Part shown: one piece after another, positions 1-11,656 of the stretch
How positions within the stretch are numbered: the first letter of the stretch is position 1
How the letters are laid out: each line of letters starts with the position of its first letter
DNA from: Oreohelix idahoensis
Taxonomy: Eukaryota > Mollusca > Gastropoda > Stylommatophora > Oreohelicidae
Reading direction: 5' to 3'
DNA: 64,000 nt
NCBI GenBank assembly: GCA_024509875.1
Contig: JAMPIV010008520.1
Location: 121,178-185,177 of the forward strand
Made by a program: the position numbers and the translations under genes
Notes under the pieces: model-generated
Databases searched by the model: none
The model's input: only the letters and a program-made list of their open reading frames with translations
Told to the model about the DNA's origin: nothing

Positions 1-175
1 AAAGTAGAAGTAGTTGTACAGAAATTAACAGTGGTAGCAGCCGTAAATGTATTACAAAATTAACAGGATCAGTAGTAGTAGTACGACCAATTAAGATTAG
101 TAATAGTAAGGTGAAAATTAATAGCGGTAGTAGTATAACAATTAAAAGTAGCGGCAGCAGTAATTGCAATAAAAA
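1..175. repeat. GTA-rich satellite, left arm
   Basis: Degenerate repeats of a short unit in which a GTA/AGT trinucleotide run alternates with an aattaaca core, the same vocabulary as 10800-16320. It ends in five A residues directly before the TG of the copy 1 LTR. It is probably the left side of the satellite into which copy 1 inserted. No coding potential is seen. Confidence 0.8.
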
Positions 176-1605
176 TGTTACGCACAGATCATTTTTTCTA
201 AAGTCATTGTATGATCATTTTTTCTCAAGACATTGTATGATCATTTTTTGCTAAAGACATTGTATAATTAGATTGACTGAAATGTACACTTTAATTTGTT
301 TCGGTCAAAGCTACATAACTCTGGATAATTGAGATTATCATTTGATATGATGTTACCTCCTCTTGAGACGAGACACGGTTCGGTCCATAATTTTTTGAAC
401 GAAGTGTGACCATTCTCCTTATTTGGTAGTATCGGTCAACTGTTGTTGGAATGTCTGAAACCAGTGTTGAGGTCTCTGTTCATGTCCATTTAAGGCGTGA
501 TTTTTGAACATAGCTTTGTTAGAATTGTTCTTCTTCATCGTTCGTTGTGAGTGTTAGTCAGTTGTATGCGTTCTGCGCATGTCTAGACTTTGAGAGTTGG
601 AGTTTCGTCTTCCGCCCAGGGGAATTGAGAAGATGTACTGAGTAGAGAGCGGACGCATCTGCGTCTTGTGATTTTGATAGGGAAGTCCATAGTCTTTTGT
701 GAGTTAGTTATCTAACTGGACCTTTCCCAGTATTATTCAAGCCGCCTGGAGGCATATGTTTTGTGGTTGATTCCGAAGAAAGGTAATGCCTCTTTATTGA
801 ACTTTACGATACCATCTAGTAGTTCGACATTTTGTTGCTCTCTGTTCGCCTGTGTGATTCAAAATGGAGAGGTACTTTGATTAGGATTTCACCACCGGTA
901 TCTTTATACCTGAACAATTTACATATATGGGTCGCTCTAGACCAACAGGACTATTGTCTGTGTTCCAGGATTCGCTATGCCAGCGATTACGCCTAAGTCA
1001 AAGGGTTAGACTTAGGAATGTGATAAAGGTCAGTTCGACCTGTACTCCTCAATGCTATTTCTCGTGCAAACGATAACGGACTTATTTATTACACCTGATC
1101 TGCCAGCATCAGTAGAGGAGTAATGATTATTATGTATGTGTACTGATGAAATGCAGCTGACACTGTTACACTATTGATAGTAATGAATATTAATGCATCC
1201 AGCTCTGTGTCATATTATTTAGACAAAGTTATGAATAATAACTTTATGACACTGTGAACCTTGAACTGTTGTTTACGCTATGACTGATGAGGATTGGATC
1301 CTACATGAATATCAGTTGGCACCAATATTATTTCTGAATGCTACAATCGTTGAACTGTGATGTCTTATGACGTATGTAACGTGACTGTCTTTGTGGTGTG
1401 CAATAAAATGGGATATAAACGTCACGAGCAGTTTACCATTTCTATGACTTTGTATGTCATTTTGCCTGTGCTGTACTCTGTGGACTATCCAACTACTTTA
1501 CACACGGCAACAATAAAAACCAGATAGGACACCCTACAATACAACCACAATCTACCCGGTGTCGATAGGGGTGTACTTCAAGTCAGCCTAAATCCACCCG
1601 TATCA
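176..1605 (+). repeat. 5' LTR of copy 1
   Basis: 1430 bp, TG...CA ends, repeated at 8634-10065 with about seven differences, including g/a in the attcaa-ccgcc stretch, t/c before cgcctgtg, and two one-base length changes near the 3' end. AATAAA hexamers at about 1402 and 1512 near the 3' part could serve polyadenylation. It starts with three short near-repeats of a tgatcattttttc motif. No reliable TATA box or Inr could be assigned. Confidence 0.95.
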
Positions 1606-2915
1606 GTTTATGGTGGCCAGAAGTTGGTTTAATCTGGTTCCAGCACTCAAGGGTCGCAACAAACCCAGACATCATGCCACAAGACAACATTACAGTTTCT
1701 ACTCATCACCTTTGATGAAATTTTTTGAAAGTACCCGGCGTTACTGACAGTTGGTAATATTTTGAAACTACCCGGCGCTGCTCGGCAGTATTGCAGATTT
1801 CCTATGATAGAAGGACAAGTACCGAGCGAATCGATTTCCTGATCTGTAAGGAAGAAGGACAAGTGCCGTAACAACTGTTCCGGTATCAGAAGCTCATGTT
1901 CCAGCGTCATGGCTGTCTATAGGAGCAGATGTTGATCAACGTTGGATCATTATCCTCAGAATGCTGATCTCAACCAGTTCTGCACCGTGCTGACGTTTTG
2001 GACACATAGAAGTTAAGTGGCCTGTTTTGTTGTGAACTGTGCCCTTATATTCTAACTGAGCCTTCTGTACTTTCACATTTTCTCTTACTGTTTTTATGCT
2101 ACATGTTTATATGTTATATGTTATTTGTAAATTTATATGTTTATATTTCAGCGGGTTTCGGTTGGGTGGTGTCTTGCAGTAGAAGATACCACGTCACAGA
2201 GGTTTCTACTGTCAGCGTTTCCTTTAGGGACTGTGCAAATTTCCTATTGTGAAATTTGCTAGCGACAACCGTTGCTATATTTGTTAGTTGTGACGAGTTG
2301 TGCTTTATTTTCATTGTTTTTTGTAATTTTTTTTCTTTTTCTGTTCTTTAGTTCTGATTTCATTTGTTTGTATTTGTAGATCTCCTCTTTTCTATTATTC
2401 AGTTCTTTACACCATTTTTGTTTATACACTGTAACGTCATTTGTTGTTTATATTTTCGCATTTGTCGTCACATTCTTTGTGATATTTTCCTTTTAGTTTT
2501 CGCTGTTTATTTAGTTGACTTTTGCGAATGTTTTCGTATTGTTTTGACCTTTGTTATTGTTTACATTGTCTTTGTTATTGTTTACATAGTTCTTGCGTAA
2601 TTAGCTTTCACTACTGTTTATATAGTGCACTTATCATAACTAACTGGTGGTTTTTTGCTTATGCACTATTGTAGTGCAGTTATGATAAATAACTGATGGT
2701 CATGCACTGATTTGTGTAGTGCCCTGATGAGTAAGAAGTGACTTGTGATATTATTATACATTTGATAATACAAGTTTGGTGTCAAAGACTTGTTTCCCAC
2801 AGAGACTGGGATAAACATTGGGATTAAACAAGTACTTTACTAAGTCTTGTTACTATTAAGGTTGAAATAAGTTAATTAAATATTTCAGATTTGGTGACTC
2901 ATAATATTAGACATC
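1606..2915 (+). other. untranslated leader of copy 1
   Basis: About 1.3 kb between the 5' LTR and the gag ATG with no convincing frame. It contains a near-duplicated ttgaaa(g/c)tacccggcg motif (about 1728 and 1762) and T-rich stretches. The part after about 2140 is recognisably related to the leader of copy 2 (27840-28530), sharing the gcgggtt(t)tcggttg and aatttgctagcgac stretches. Short frames on either strand look like chance. Confidence 0.7.
1611..1627 (+). other. candidate tRNA primer-binding site, copy 1
   Basis: TGGTGGCCAGAAG begins five bases after the LTR end. A TGG start at this place is what a primer site complementary to a tRNA CCA terminus requires. It loosely resembles primer sites described for leucine tRNA, but the match is imperfect and the tRNA cannot be named from here. 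Confidence 0.5.
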
Positions 2916-4610
2916 ATGTCTACACTTGATTACTTTATTGAACAAGGGAAATCCCTTGGCAAGACAGGTGATAAGTTGGAAGAATATGCAACTACTCAAT
3001 ATGATAAGGCATTAAAGATGGAAGAGAAAAAAATGGAAATGGAAGCTGAACAAAAGAAATTGCAGATGCAGGTGGAGGAAAGAAGATTCCAAATGGAAAT
3101 GGAAAAACAAAAAAGAGAAACAGAAGCAAAAGCTGAAGAGAAAAGACTACACATTGAGGCTGAAAATAAAAAACTTGAAAGAGAGGCTGAAGAGAAAAGA
3201 CTTGAAAAAGAGTCTGAAAATAAAAGACTTGAAAAAGATGCTGAAAATAAAAGACTAGAAATAGAGACTGAAAATAAGAGACTTCAGGCTGAGGCTGAAG
3301 AGAAAAAGTTACAAAGAGAGGCTGAGGCTGAAGAGAAAAAGTTACAAAGAGAGGCTGAGGCTGAAGAAAGAAGGTTACAAAGAGAGGCTGATGAGAGAAA
3401 AGCAAAAATGGAGCATGAAGAAAAACTCTTAGCTTTAGAGTTAGAAAAGATGAAATTGTTGAACACTGGTAATGCTAGTAATGCAGATAAGGTGTCAGAT
3501 AAGACTAATGCTAATAATTTCAAGCTTAATCTACCAGCATTTAATGCCTCCATTGATGACATAACATTTTATCTAGACAGGTTTGAAAGTGCATGCAAGG
3601 TGCATAACATAGATAAAACACTATATGTTTATCATCTGTCCAAGATACTTAGAGGTGATGCTTTGACTATGTTGGGCATGGTAGATGTGCCTGACAAGAA
3701 CAACTATGAGGTTGTCAGAGCAGTCTTGTTAAAGAAGTACCAACTTAACGAAGACGGCTATCGTCTTCAATTTAAAAATATGTTGCCAGAAACTGGAGTG
3801 GAATTATCTGAATTCATCTCCAGGATACGTCTTACTTTTTCACGATGGGTTGAGCTGTCTAAGACAGAAAATACATATGAAGCTCTTATGGACTTACTAC
3901 TTAGAGACAAGGTTATGTCTTCTGTCAATGAATCTTTTCTTTCTTTTCTTCATGAGCGTAAGCCTAAAAACATAAAAGAAATGGAAGAATACTGTTGCCA
4001 GTATGTCACTGCGCATCCTCACGTAACCATTAGCAACTCTAAAGTAAAAGAAGGTCTGCCAGTTGCTTCGGCAGCACCTTATGGCCCAAATTTCATGCGT
4101 AAATTTCAGGGTAGCCAACAAAATTTTAATAAGAAGAGTAACCGTAATTATGCTCAGAATCATAGCGATCAATTTCAGGGTGATTCTTCTTCGCAGAACT
4201 GGAGACAACCTGATACTCCACGGTATACTACTCCCTGTAATTTTAGACATTTTCACAAAGGTAATCAGTATAGAGGCAAATCTTTTTCTCGGAGACCTCA
4301 AAACCAATATAATAGAGGTTCTCAACAGTATAGAAATGGTAATGACAGTTATGGAAACTGGAATTCAAACCAGAATAACAATTACAGTAGGGACTTTAAT
4401 GATAATTGCAGAGGCAATAATGGTCGCGGTAGATCGCAACATAAAAGAAAAAGATATCAACAGACAAACTCTGTACAACAAGAATCTCAGGGAGCAGATA
4501 AACAGGTTAATGATAATAAAGACCAAAATGCTATCGGATGTTCATCTTTTGATTTTGGTAGAGCAAATAAATGTATCCAATGCAGTACTTTATGTGACCT
4601 GCTACCGTAA
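2916..4610 (+). CDS. gag: Gag-like structural protein, Gmr1-like copy 1
   Basis: 564 codons from ATG to TAA. The protein begins MSTLDYFIEQGKSLGK, as in copy 2 (MSTLDFFIQQG), which supports this start. Residues of about 35-180 form a long, highly charged coiled coil of near-repeats such as EAEEKKLQREA. Residues of about 195-385 are the capsid-like core, with FYLDRFESACK, a run ending LLLRDKV and an HERKPKN stretch. The C-terminal 170 residues are rich in N, Q, R, G and S, suited to RNA binding. No canonical CCHC zinc knuckle is present. Near the end is a CIQC pair. Gag would form the intracellular particle in which the element RNA is copied. It is the only intact element gene of copy 1. Pol follows in the -1 frame with a 13-base overlap. 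Confidence 0.9.
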   Translation: MSTLDYFIEQGKSLGKTGDKLEEYATTQYDKALKMEEKKMEMEAEQKKLQMQVEERRFQMEMEKQKRETEAKAEEKRLHIEAENKKLEREAEEKRLEKESENKRLEKDAENKRLEIETENKRLQAEAEEKKLQREAEAEEKKLQREAEAEERRLQREADERKAKMEHEEKLLALELEKMKLLNTGNASNADKVSDKTNANNFKLNLPAFNASIDDITFYLDRFESACKVHNIDKTLYVYHLSKILRGDALTMLGMVDVPDKNNYEVVRAVLLKKYQLNEDGYRLQFKNMLPETGVELSEFISRIRLTFSRWVELSKTENTYEALMDLLLRDKVMSSVNESFLSFLHERKPKNIKEMEEYCCQYVTAHPHVTISNSKVKEGLPVASAAPYGPNFMRKFQGSQQNFNKKSNRNYAQNHSDQFQGDSSSQNWRQPDTPRYTTPCNFRHFHKGNQYRGKSFSRRPQNQYNRGSQQYRNGNDSYGNWNSNQNNNYSRDFNDNCRGNNGRGRSQHKRKRYQQTNSVQQESQGADKQVNDNKDQNAIGCSSFDFGRANKCIQCSTLCDLLP

Positions 4611-7600
4611 CTACTTTAAGCTGTGGTCATCCTCTTCCCGCTCTTCCTGCTAATGTTGCGCATGACGGGAGAGGTTCTCTTATACTACATAAGGGTCTTG
4701 TAAATAGTAATCCAGTCTCAGTTTTGTTTGATTCTGGATGTATTACTGTTGGTGTTAGGCAATCTCTTGTAAATCCATCCTGTGCTACAGGAAAGGTCAT
4801 CAAATGTGTCACATTTGGTGGCACTTTGGAAAAGTATCCTACAGCCATAATACATATTGCTACTCCTTTCTTTACGGGAGATGTCCACGCGTGTCTTCTT
4901 CCAAACCCTATTGCGGACCTTATTATTGGTCGTATTCACGGAGTTAGGGATTGTACCCCACAGCAAATTGCTGTTTGGGAAGAGCAAAACATGGAAGCTA
5001 CCAATGCGGTGGTCACAAGAGCACATGCTCTGGATCCACCTCAAACTTCATTAACTGGTAATGATGAAGTAGATAGCCAAGATAGTCACTTGATTATTTC
5101 ACGTGACTCATTTATAAAATTGCAAGAAGAAGATCCTTCTTTACAAAAATTCTTCATTCTAGCAAAAAAAGGTGATCCAAATCAGAATACTAATAGAAAG
5201 TCTTGGATTTCTATGAAGAACGGCGTACTTGTGCGTATGGTACAAGACTCGTCTACGTCCACTCATTCACAAATTCTTGTGCCTAAAAGTATGAGATTGC
5301 AAATATTGCAACATGCTCATGACTCGCAATGTGCTGGACATATGGGTTTTTCCCGTACAAAGTCGAGGGTTCTGGCGGCTTTCTTTTGGCCATTTGTGAG
5401 CAAGGACGTACGAATTTACTGTCGTTCTTGCAAAGTATGTCAGGAGGTCAAATCTAAAGGACCACGACATGCTGCGCCTATCCAGGCTGCTGACATTCCT
5501 ATTCGCCCTTTTCAAAAAATGGCAATAGATATTATCGGTCCTTTTAGAATTAAGTCGGCTAGAGGACATCAATTTATCCTTACATGTGTCGATATGTGCA
5601 CACGTTGGCCAGAGGCTATACCTCTCAAGAGCATCTCAACTGCTGATATCGCAGACGCTCTTTGGCTGATATTTTCTCGCTTGGGTTTCCCCGGAGAAAT
5701 ATTGTCAGACCATGGCACTCAACTTATATCAGACACTATGTCACAGGTAATGTCTATGCTACATATTAAAAGGTCTCTCAGCAGTATCTATCACCCAATG
5801 TCTAATGGGTTAGTTGAGCGTTTGAATAGGACTCTAAAAACTTTACTTGGGAAGATAACTGAGGATCATCCTCAGGATTGGGATAGGGTTTTACCCGCGG
5901 CTCTCTTTGCTTATAGAGAGGTCCCCAATGAACACACAGGGTTTTCCCCTTTTGAACTTGTCTTTGGCGCGCAGCCACGCGGCCCTATGTCTTTACTTCA
6001 CGATCTAATAACTGCCGATAATATTAGCGATGAGACTCAATCTTCTTACGAGTATGTCATTGCTCTTAGGCAAAAGATCATCGAGGCATGCAAACTAGCA
6101 ACTTCTTCATCCGAATTTGCTAAAGAAAAGGCAAGGCAGTTTGCAAATAAAAATAGATGTCTACGACAACTTTGTCCAGGTGACAAAGCTCTCGTTCTTC
6201 TTCCTTCAAGGGAGAACAGACTTCTTATTGCATGGAAAGGTCCATATGCAATAGTCTCCAAGATTTCCGATGTCGACTATATAGTCCATATTGATGGAAA
6301 GCATAAAACTTTCCACATAAATATGCTCACGGAATTTCAAGAAAGACCTGACTATTTGCAGCCTATTTTCCAGGCCACGGATAATTCTCCAGTACCTCAT
6401 GGTCACTACTCATCCCTGTCAGTTATACAGGATGAGGAAACTACTTTTTCTGATGTCAATCTTCCACTTCCAATGGTCCCACTTCATTCTACGGAATCTT
6501 GGAAAAACGTTACCGTTTCTCCTAATCTTTCCGCTGAGGAACATCGACAAGTTTCTTCGATGTTGCAAACATTTCAGGATGTCCTTACAGACATCCCGGG
6601 ACACACAAATGTCACTGAACATGACATTATACTAACTGACCATAATCCTATCAGAGTCAGACCCTATCCAATACCTATCCATTTTCAGTCACAAGTTTAA
6701 AAAGAATTGGATGAAATGATACGATTGGAAATCATTGAACCATCCACTTCAGCATACTCTTCGTCTATGGTTATTGTTCGAAAGAAGGATAATAACATTC
6801 GCATTTGCGTAGATTATCGCAAATTGAACCAAGTTACGAAGTTCGATGCTGAACCTATGCCTTCATTGGAAGAGCTGCTAAATAAACTTTCTAATTCTAG
6901 ATTCTTTACCAAACTAGACTTGTCTAAAGGTTATTGGCGAGTTCCTTTAACTGAACGTGCCAAACCTTTTACAGCGTTTTCTACACCTAGGGGTCTATTC
7001 CAATGGAATTTCATGCCTTTCGGTCTTACGAACGCCCCTGCTACATTCGTACGCATGATGCGGCGAATTCTCGCATATCGTACAGATGTCATAGCATACT
7101 TAGACGATATCTGTCTGTTCAGTGATTCCTGGGAAGATCACTATTTGGGTTTATACGAATTGCTGTCTACTCTTCGCGAGTATAACTTGACTGCAAAACC
7201 CTCTAAAGCCTTTATAGGATTTAGTGAGATTTCTTTCCTGGGTCATCGTGTTGGTCATGGTCTTTTAAAGACAGAGGACCACAATGTTTCAAAAATACTT
7301 AACATTTCTGTACCTAAGACGAAGAAACAAGTACGGAGTCTCTTAGGTTTGATCCAATTTTACGGACGATTCATTCCGAATCTGTCCTCCATTATGGCAC
7401 CGCTTTCTACTTTATTGAAGAAAGGATCGCCTAATCTGATCCGCTGGTCTCAAGAATGTCAATCCTCCTTGGACCAGGTTAAAACTCTATTTTCATCTCC
7501 ACCTATCCTTAGGTTACCTACTATTGAGAAGACTTTTGTTCTTCGAAGTGACGCCTCGTCAACTGGGATTGGGGCAGCACTTATGCAGGAGTATTCTGAT

Positions 7601-7912
7601 ACTCTGCATCCAGTGATGTATATCTCTAGGAAATTAAATGCTGCAGAAAATAATTACTCGGTTTTAGACCGTGAATTATTAGCTATGGTATGGTCTATTC
7701 TGAAGTTACAAAGATTTCTTCTAGGCGCACATTTCATTGTGGAAACTGACCAGAAAGCGCTTACGGCTATTCAGAGCAAAAACTTGAAGAGCTCGAGGTC
7801 TACTCGATATGCCATAGCTCTTCAACCATTTCATTTCACGGTGCGAGCTATCCGTGGTTCGGATAATGTGATGGCAGACATTCTGTCCAGGTGCCCACAC
7901 GATTCCACATAA
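4598..7912 (+). pseudogene. pol: Pol polyprotein PR-IN-RT-RH, Gmr1-like copy 1
   Basis: One frame, open from 4598 (first ATG 4724), stopped by TAA at 6698-6700 where copy 2 has a glutamate codon, then open to 7912. Domains in order are as follows. The aspartic protease has DSG at 4730-4738 and a flap-like LIIGRIHG. The integrase zinc domain has HAHDSQCAGH at about 5310 and CRSCKVC at about 5420. The integrase core has catalytic Asp 5528, Asp 5708 and Glu 5816, spaced as DD35E. A GPY module follows (WKGPY, about 6234). The reverse transcriptase has MPFGLTNAPATF and YLDD at 7097-7108. The RNase H has LRSDASSTGIGAAL and DREL and ends near 7912. Integrase before RT is unlike ordinary gypsy elements and typical of Gmr1-like ones. 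The stop lies between the integrase and RT halves. Confidence 0.93.
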
Positions 7913-8633
7913 TTCTTCTGTCATATATATTTCCTGATATACAGTTCAGTACTATAATGACATATTATCACATATTTTCTCACTTTTTGGGAATTTATAA
8001 CGTTGTACCATGGAATTTCCTTTTTTCTGTTACCGATTTGAGCATAACAGAAGAAGGCTTAGTTAGTGATATACGGGCCAAAAGATCACATGGCCACATT
8101 TAGATATTATATTTTAATGATTGTATTAAGAGATTTAACATTTGTCTTAAAGATTTGTGTTATTGATATTTTCGCAGCACATCGTTGAAGTCTGCGAGAT
8201 TTTGTACATTGTGGAACTTTGAAGTTATCAAGTCCTGTCCTGGATTGGGAGCGGATGATGTCCACATCTTCTTGTATCGATTGTATTTATGTCTACGAAG
8301 AACAGCACATGTATTTGTAATGATTGATAATGCATTATATAATGTACTCTTTGTTTGAATATGCATTATAATGCGGTATATGAGTATATTACACCGCTGT
8401 TTGCACAACACTTCATTGTATAATACTATGATAATATATTTAACTTCATAGATTTATATGAGTATAATTTGACTTTCATTATGATGTTGCCATCACTATG
8501 GCGTGTGTTGGTGGCACCTTCCTGGAACATATCCGCGCATCATACGTGCGTTGGGAGCCTAGGTTTTTTTTTCCCGGCTCCAGGATTTAAAAAAAAAAAT
8601 GTTTCGTTTTTTTTTCCCGGGAGGGTGCGGTAA
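7913..8633 (+). other. 3' untranslated region with polypurine tract, copy 1
   Basis: AT-rich, no credible frame. Just before the 3' LTR are two T-rich/CCCGG blocks and a purine stretch gggagggtgcgg (8619-8630), followed by taa and the LTR TG at 8634. This is the expected place of the plus-strand primer tract. Confidence 0.7.
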
Positions 8634-10065
8634 TGTTACGCACAGATCATTTTTTCTAAAGTCATTGTATGATCATTTTTTCTCAAGACATTGTATGATC
8701 ATTTTTTGCTAAAGACATTGTATAATTAGATTGACTGAAATGTACACTTTAATTTGTTTCGGTCAAAGCTACATAACTCTGGATAATTGAGATTATCATT
8801 TGATATGATGTTACCTCCTCTTGAGACGAGACACGGTTCGGTCCATAATTTTTTGAACGAAGTGTGACCATTCTCCTTATTTGGTAGTATCGGTCAACTG
8901 TTGTTGGAATGTCTGAAACCAGTGTTGAGGTCTCTGTTCATGTCCATTTAAGGCGTGATTTTTGAACATAGCTTTGTTAGAATTGTTCTTCTTCATCGTT
9001 CGTTGTGAGTGTTAGTCAGTTGTATGCGTTCTGCGCATGTCTAGACTTTGAGAGTTGGAGTTTCGTCTTCCGCCCAGGGGAATTGAGAAGATGTACTGAG
9101 TAGAGAGCGGACGCATCTGCGTCTTGTGATTTTGATAGGGAAGTCCATAGTCTTTTGTGAGTTAGTTATCTAACTGGACCTTTCCCAGTATTATTCAAAC
9201 CGCCTGGAGGCATATGTTTTGTGGTTGATTCCGAAGAAAGGTAATGCCTCTTTATTGAACTTTACGATACCATCTAGTAGTTCGACATTTTGTTGCTCTC
9301 TGCTCGCCTGTGTGATTCAAAATGGAGAGGTACTTTGATTAGGATTTCACCACCGGTATCTTTATACCTGAACAATTTACATATATGGGTCGCTCTAGAC
9401 CAACAGGACTATTGTCTGTGTTCCAGGATTCGCTATGCCAGCGATTACGCCTAAGTCAAAGGGTTAGACTTAGGAATGTGATAAAGGTCAGTTCGACCTG
9501 TACTCCTCAATGCTATTTCTCGTGCAAACGATAACGGACTTATTTATTACACCTGATCTGCCAGCATCAGGAGAGGAGTAATGATTATTATGTATGTGTA
9601 CTGATGAAATGCAGCTGACACTGTTACACTATTGATAGTAATGAATATTAATGCATCCAGCTCTGTGTCATATTATTTAGACAAAGTTATGAATAATAAC
9701 TTTATGACACTGTGAACCTTGAACTGTTGTTTACGCTATGACTGATGAGGATTGGATCCTACATGAATATCAGTTGGCACCAATATTATTTCTGAATGCT
9801 ACAATTGTTGAACTGTGATGTCTTATGACGTATGTAACGTGACTGTCTTTGTGGTGTGCAATAAAATGGGATATAAACGTCACGTGACAGTTTACCATTT
9901 CTATGACTTTGTATGTCATTTTGCCTGTGCTGTACTCTGTGGACTATCCAACTACTTTACACACGGCAACAATAAAAACCAGATAGGACACCCTACAATA
10001 CAACCACAATCTACCCGGTGTCGATAGGGGTGGTACTTCAAGTCAGCCTAAATCCACCCGTATCA
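8634..10065 (+). repeat. 3' LTR of copy 1
   Basis: 1432 bp, near-identical partner of 176-1605. It carries a few substitutions and two one-base insertions relative to the 5' LTR. A 70-codon frame at 9815-10027 lies inside it, is not kept by the 5' LTR, and is not considered a gene. Confidence 0.95.
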
Positions 10066-10799
10066 AAAACATAAGTATATAAACCAATAAAACGGTATTG
10101 AATCAGTTCTACAAATTAACGGTTCACATGAAACAAAGGACGTTTCGGGTTTTACCCTTCGTTAGCCACAGTTACAAGCAGGTGACAAGGACGAGAATTA
10201 CATATAGGTACTACAAAAACATACGATGATGAGAAACATACACCAAATGAGCGATATAAGCAGATTTAAAAAGTAAACACCCACAGTGATGAGCGAAAGA
10301 CGAACAATAATAATACAAGAAAATCGTAAAACCTGAAAGAAATAACGAAACAAGAAAGTAAATAATCAACGAAACGAAAAAAAGAGAATGAACAAAACTT
10401 CGGAACAAGTAAAAGGTCACTTAGCTAGATCCGTAGATGCTTGGAATAGAACACTGAGGTACCCTATTCAAAAAATCGTCTAAGGAAGTGACGTATAAGA
10501 TAGCGACAATTTAAAAAGATACAAAAAGGATACGAAACGAACCAAAACAAAAACATAAGAAGATAGATAGAAAAAAACAACGAATAAAGAAGAATGAAAA
10601 AGAGAGAAAAGCCACAAGAATTTATGCAAAATGATGTTGGACATTAAGGCCTTTTGGAGATAAACAGACCATTTGAAAAAATGAGGCGATTCTCTAACGA
10701 AAAGCGAGTCCGGTCATCACCGACACATGAAAGGAGGGCATTGACATGAATATCGGAATTACCTGAATAGTCAGGCCTATTGAAATGAAGGGCCACCAG
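10066..10799 (-). other. A-rich intervening sequence with hammerhead-like core
   Basis: No gene is seen. The plus strand is A-rich. Read on the minus strand, 10141-10164 gives a hammerhead-like arrangement: a taacga core half, a GGGT/ACCC stem, then GAAACG and a GTC. The same kind of arrangement occurs in the repeats of the Penelope-like element at 35200-39561, so this may be the end of another Penelope-like element. No coding part is attached, so the assignment is tentative. Confidence 0.4.
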
Positions 10800-11656
10800 T
10801 AAATGTAATAATAGTAATAAAACATAAGCGTTGTAGTAGTATGAAAGATTAACATTAGTAGTGTGAAAATTTTAATATTTAAAAAATTTAACAGAAGTAA
10901 TAGTAATAAAAAAATTAACACCAGTAGGAGTGGTAGTACAAAAATTAACAGTAGAAGTAGGTTTATGAAAATTAACATTAACATTAGTAGTAGTTTTCGT
11001 TTGAAAATTAATAAGAACACGCGTAGTAGAAGTATGTAAACGTAACAGCAGTAGTAGCAGTACAAAAATTAACAGCAGTAGCAGTACAAAAATTAACAGT
11101 AGTAGCAGTACAAACATTAACAGTAGTAGCAGTTCAAAAATTAACAGTAATATCAGTACAAAAATTAACAGTAGAAGCAGTACAAAAATTAACAGTAGTA
11201 GCAATAGTATGAAAATTAACAGCTGTAGTAGAACAATCAACATTATTATTAGTTCGAAAATTAACAGTAGAAGCAGTACAAAAATTAACAGTAGAAGCAG
11301 TACAAAAATTAACAGTAGAAGCAGTACAAACATTAACAGTAGTAGCAGTACAAAAATTAACAGTAGTAGCAATAGTATGAAAATTAACAGTTGTAGTAGA
11401 ACAATTAACATTAATATTATAGTTCGAAAATTAACAGCAGTATAAGTAGTAGTAGAATGGCAGCAGCAGCAATAATAGTAATAGCCTTAATTGTTGTTGT
11501 TCTTTTAGTAGTAGTAGCGGTGGTAGTGGTAGTAATATTAGTGTGAACATTAACAGTAATAGTAGTAGTAGTAGTAGTTGTAGTAGTAGTTGTAGTAGTA
11601 GCGGCGGTAGTAATATTAGTGTGAACATTAACAGTAATAGTAGTAGTAGTAGTGCA
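10800..11656. repeat. GTA-rich satellite with 24-bp units
   Basis: Between about 11040 and 11440 the base unit is about 24 bp, acaaaaattaacagtagtag followed by cagt, with AGA/AGT variants. From about 11465 it passes into GTA trinucleotide runs broken by longer units containing aatattagtgtgaacatta. It opens frames of I/N/S or L/T composition on several phases, which are artefacts of the repeat. Confidence 0.85.

Larger units (their letters stand above)
176..10065 (+). mobile_element. Gmr1-like Ty3/gypsy LTR retrotransposon, copy 1
   Basis: A full-length element bounded by two nearly identical LTRs (176-1605 and 8634-10065), each beginning TGTTACGC and ending TATCA. It holds gag (2916-4610) and pol (4598-7912). 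Four A residues lie on each side (172-175 and 10066-10069), compatible with a short target duplication, but an A tract is weak evidence. The pol order is protease, integrase, reverse transcriptase, RNase H. In the gypsy group this integrase-first order characterises Gmr1-like elements. By eye about seven differences separate the LTRs, so insertion was recent. Pol carries a stop codon and a gag-pol frame disruption, so this copy is unlikely to be autonomous as it stands. Confidence 0.93.

Noticed and set aside
2992..3405. 137-codon minus-strand frame opposite the gag coiled coil
   Set aside because: It mirrors the repetitive gag coding sequence (phenylalanine/leucine/glutamine repeats) and has no domain of its own.
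176..10065. Retrovirus with an envelope gene
   Set aside because: No frame after RNase H up to the 3' LTR encodes a signal peptide, membrane segment or envelope-like protein. Gag and pol only.
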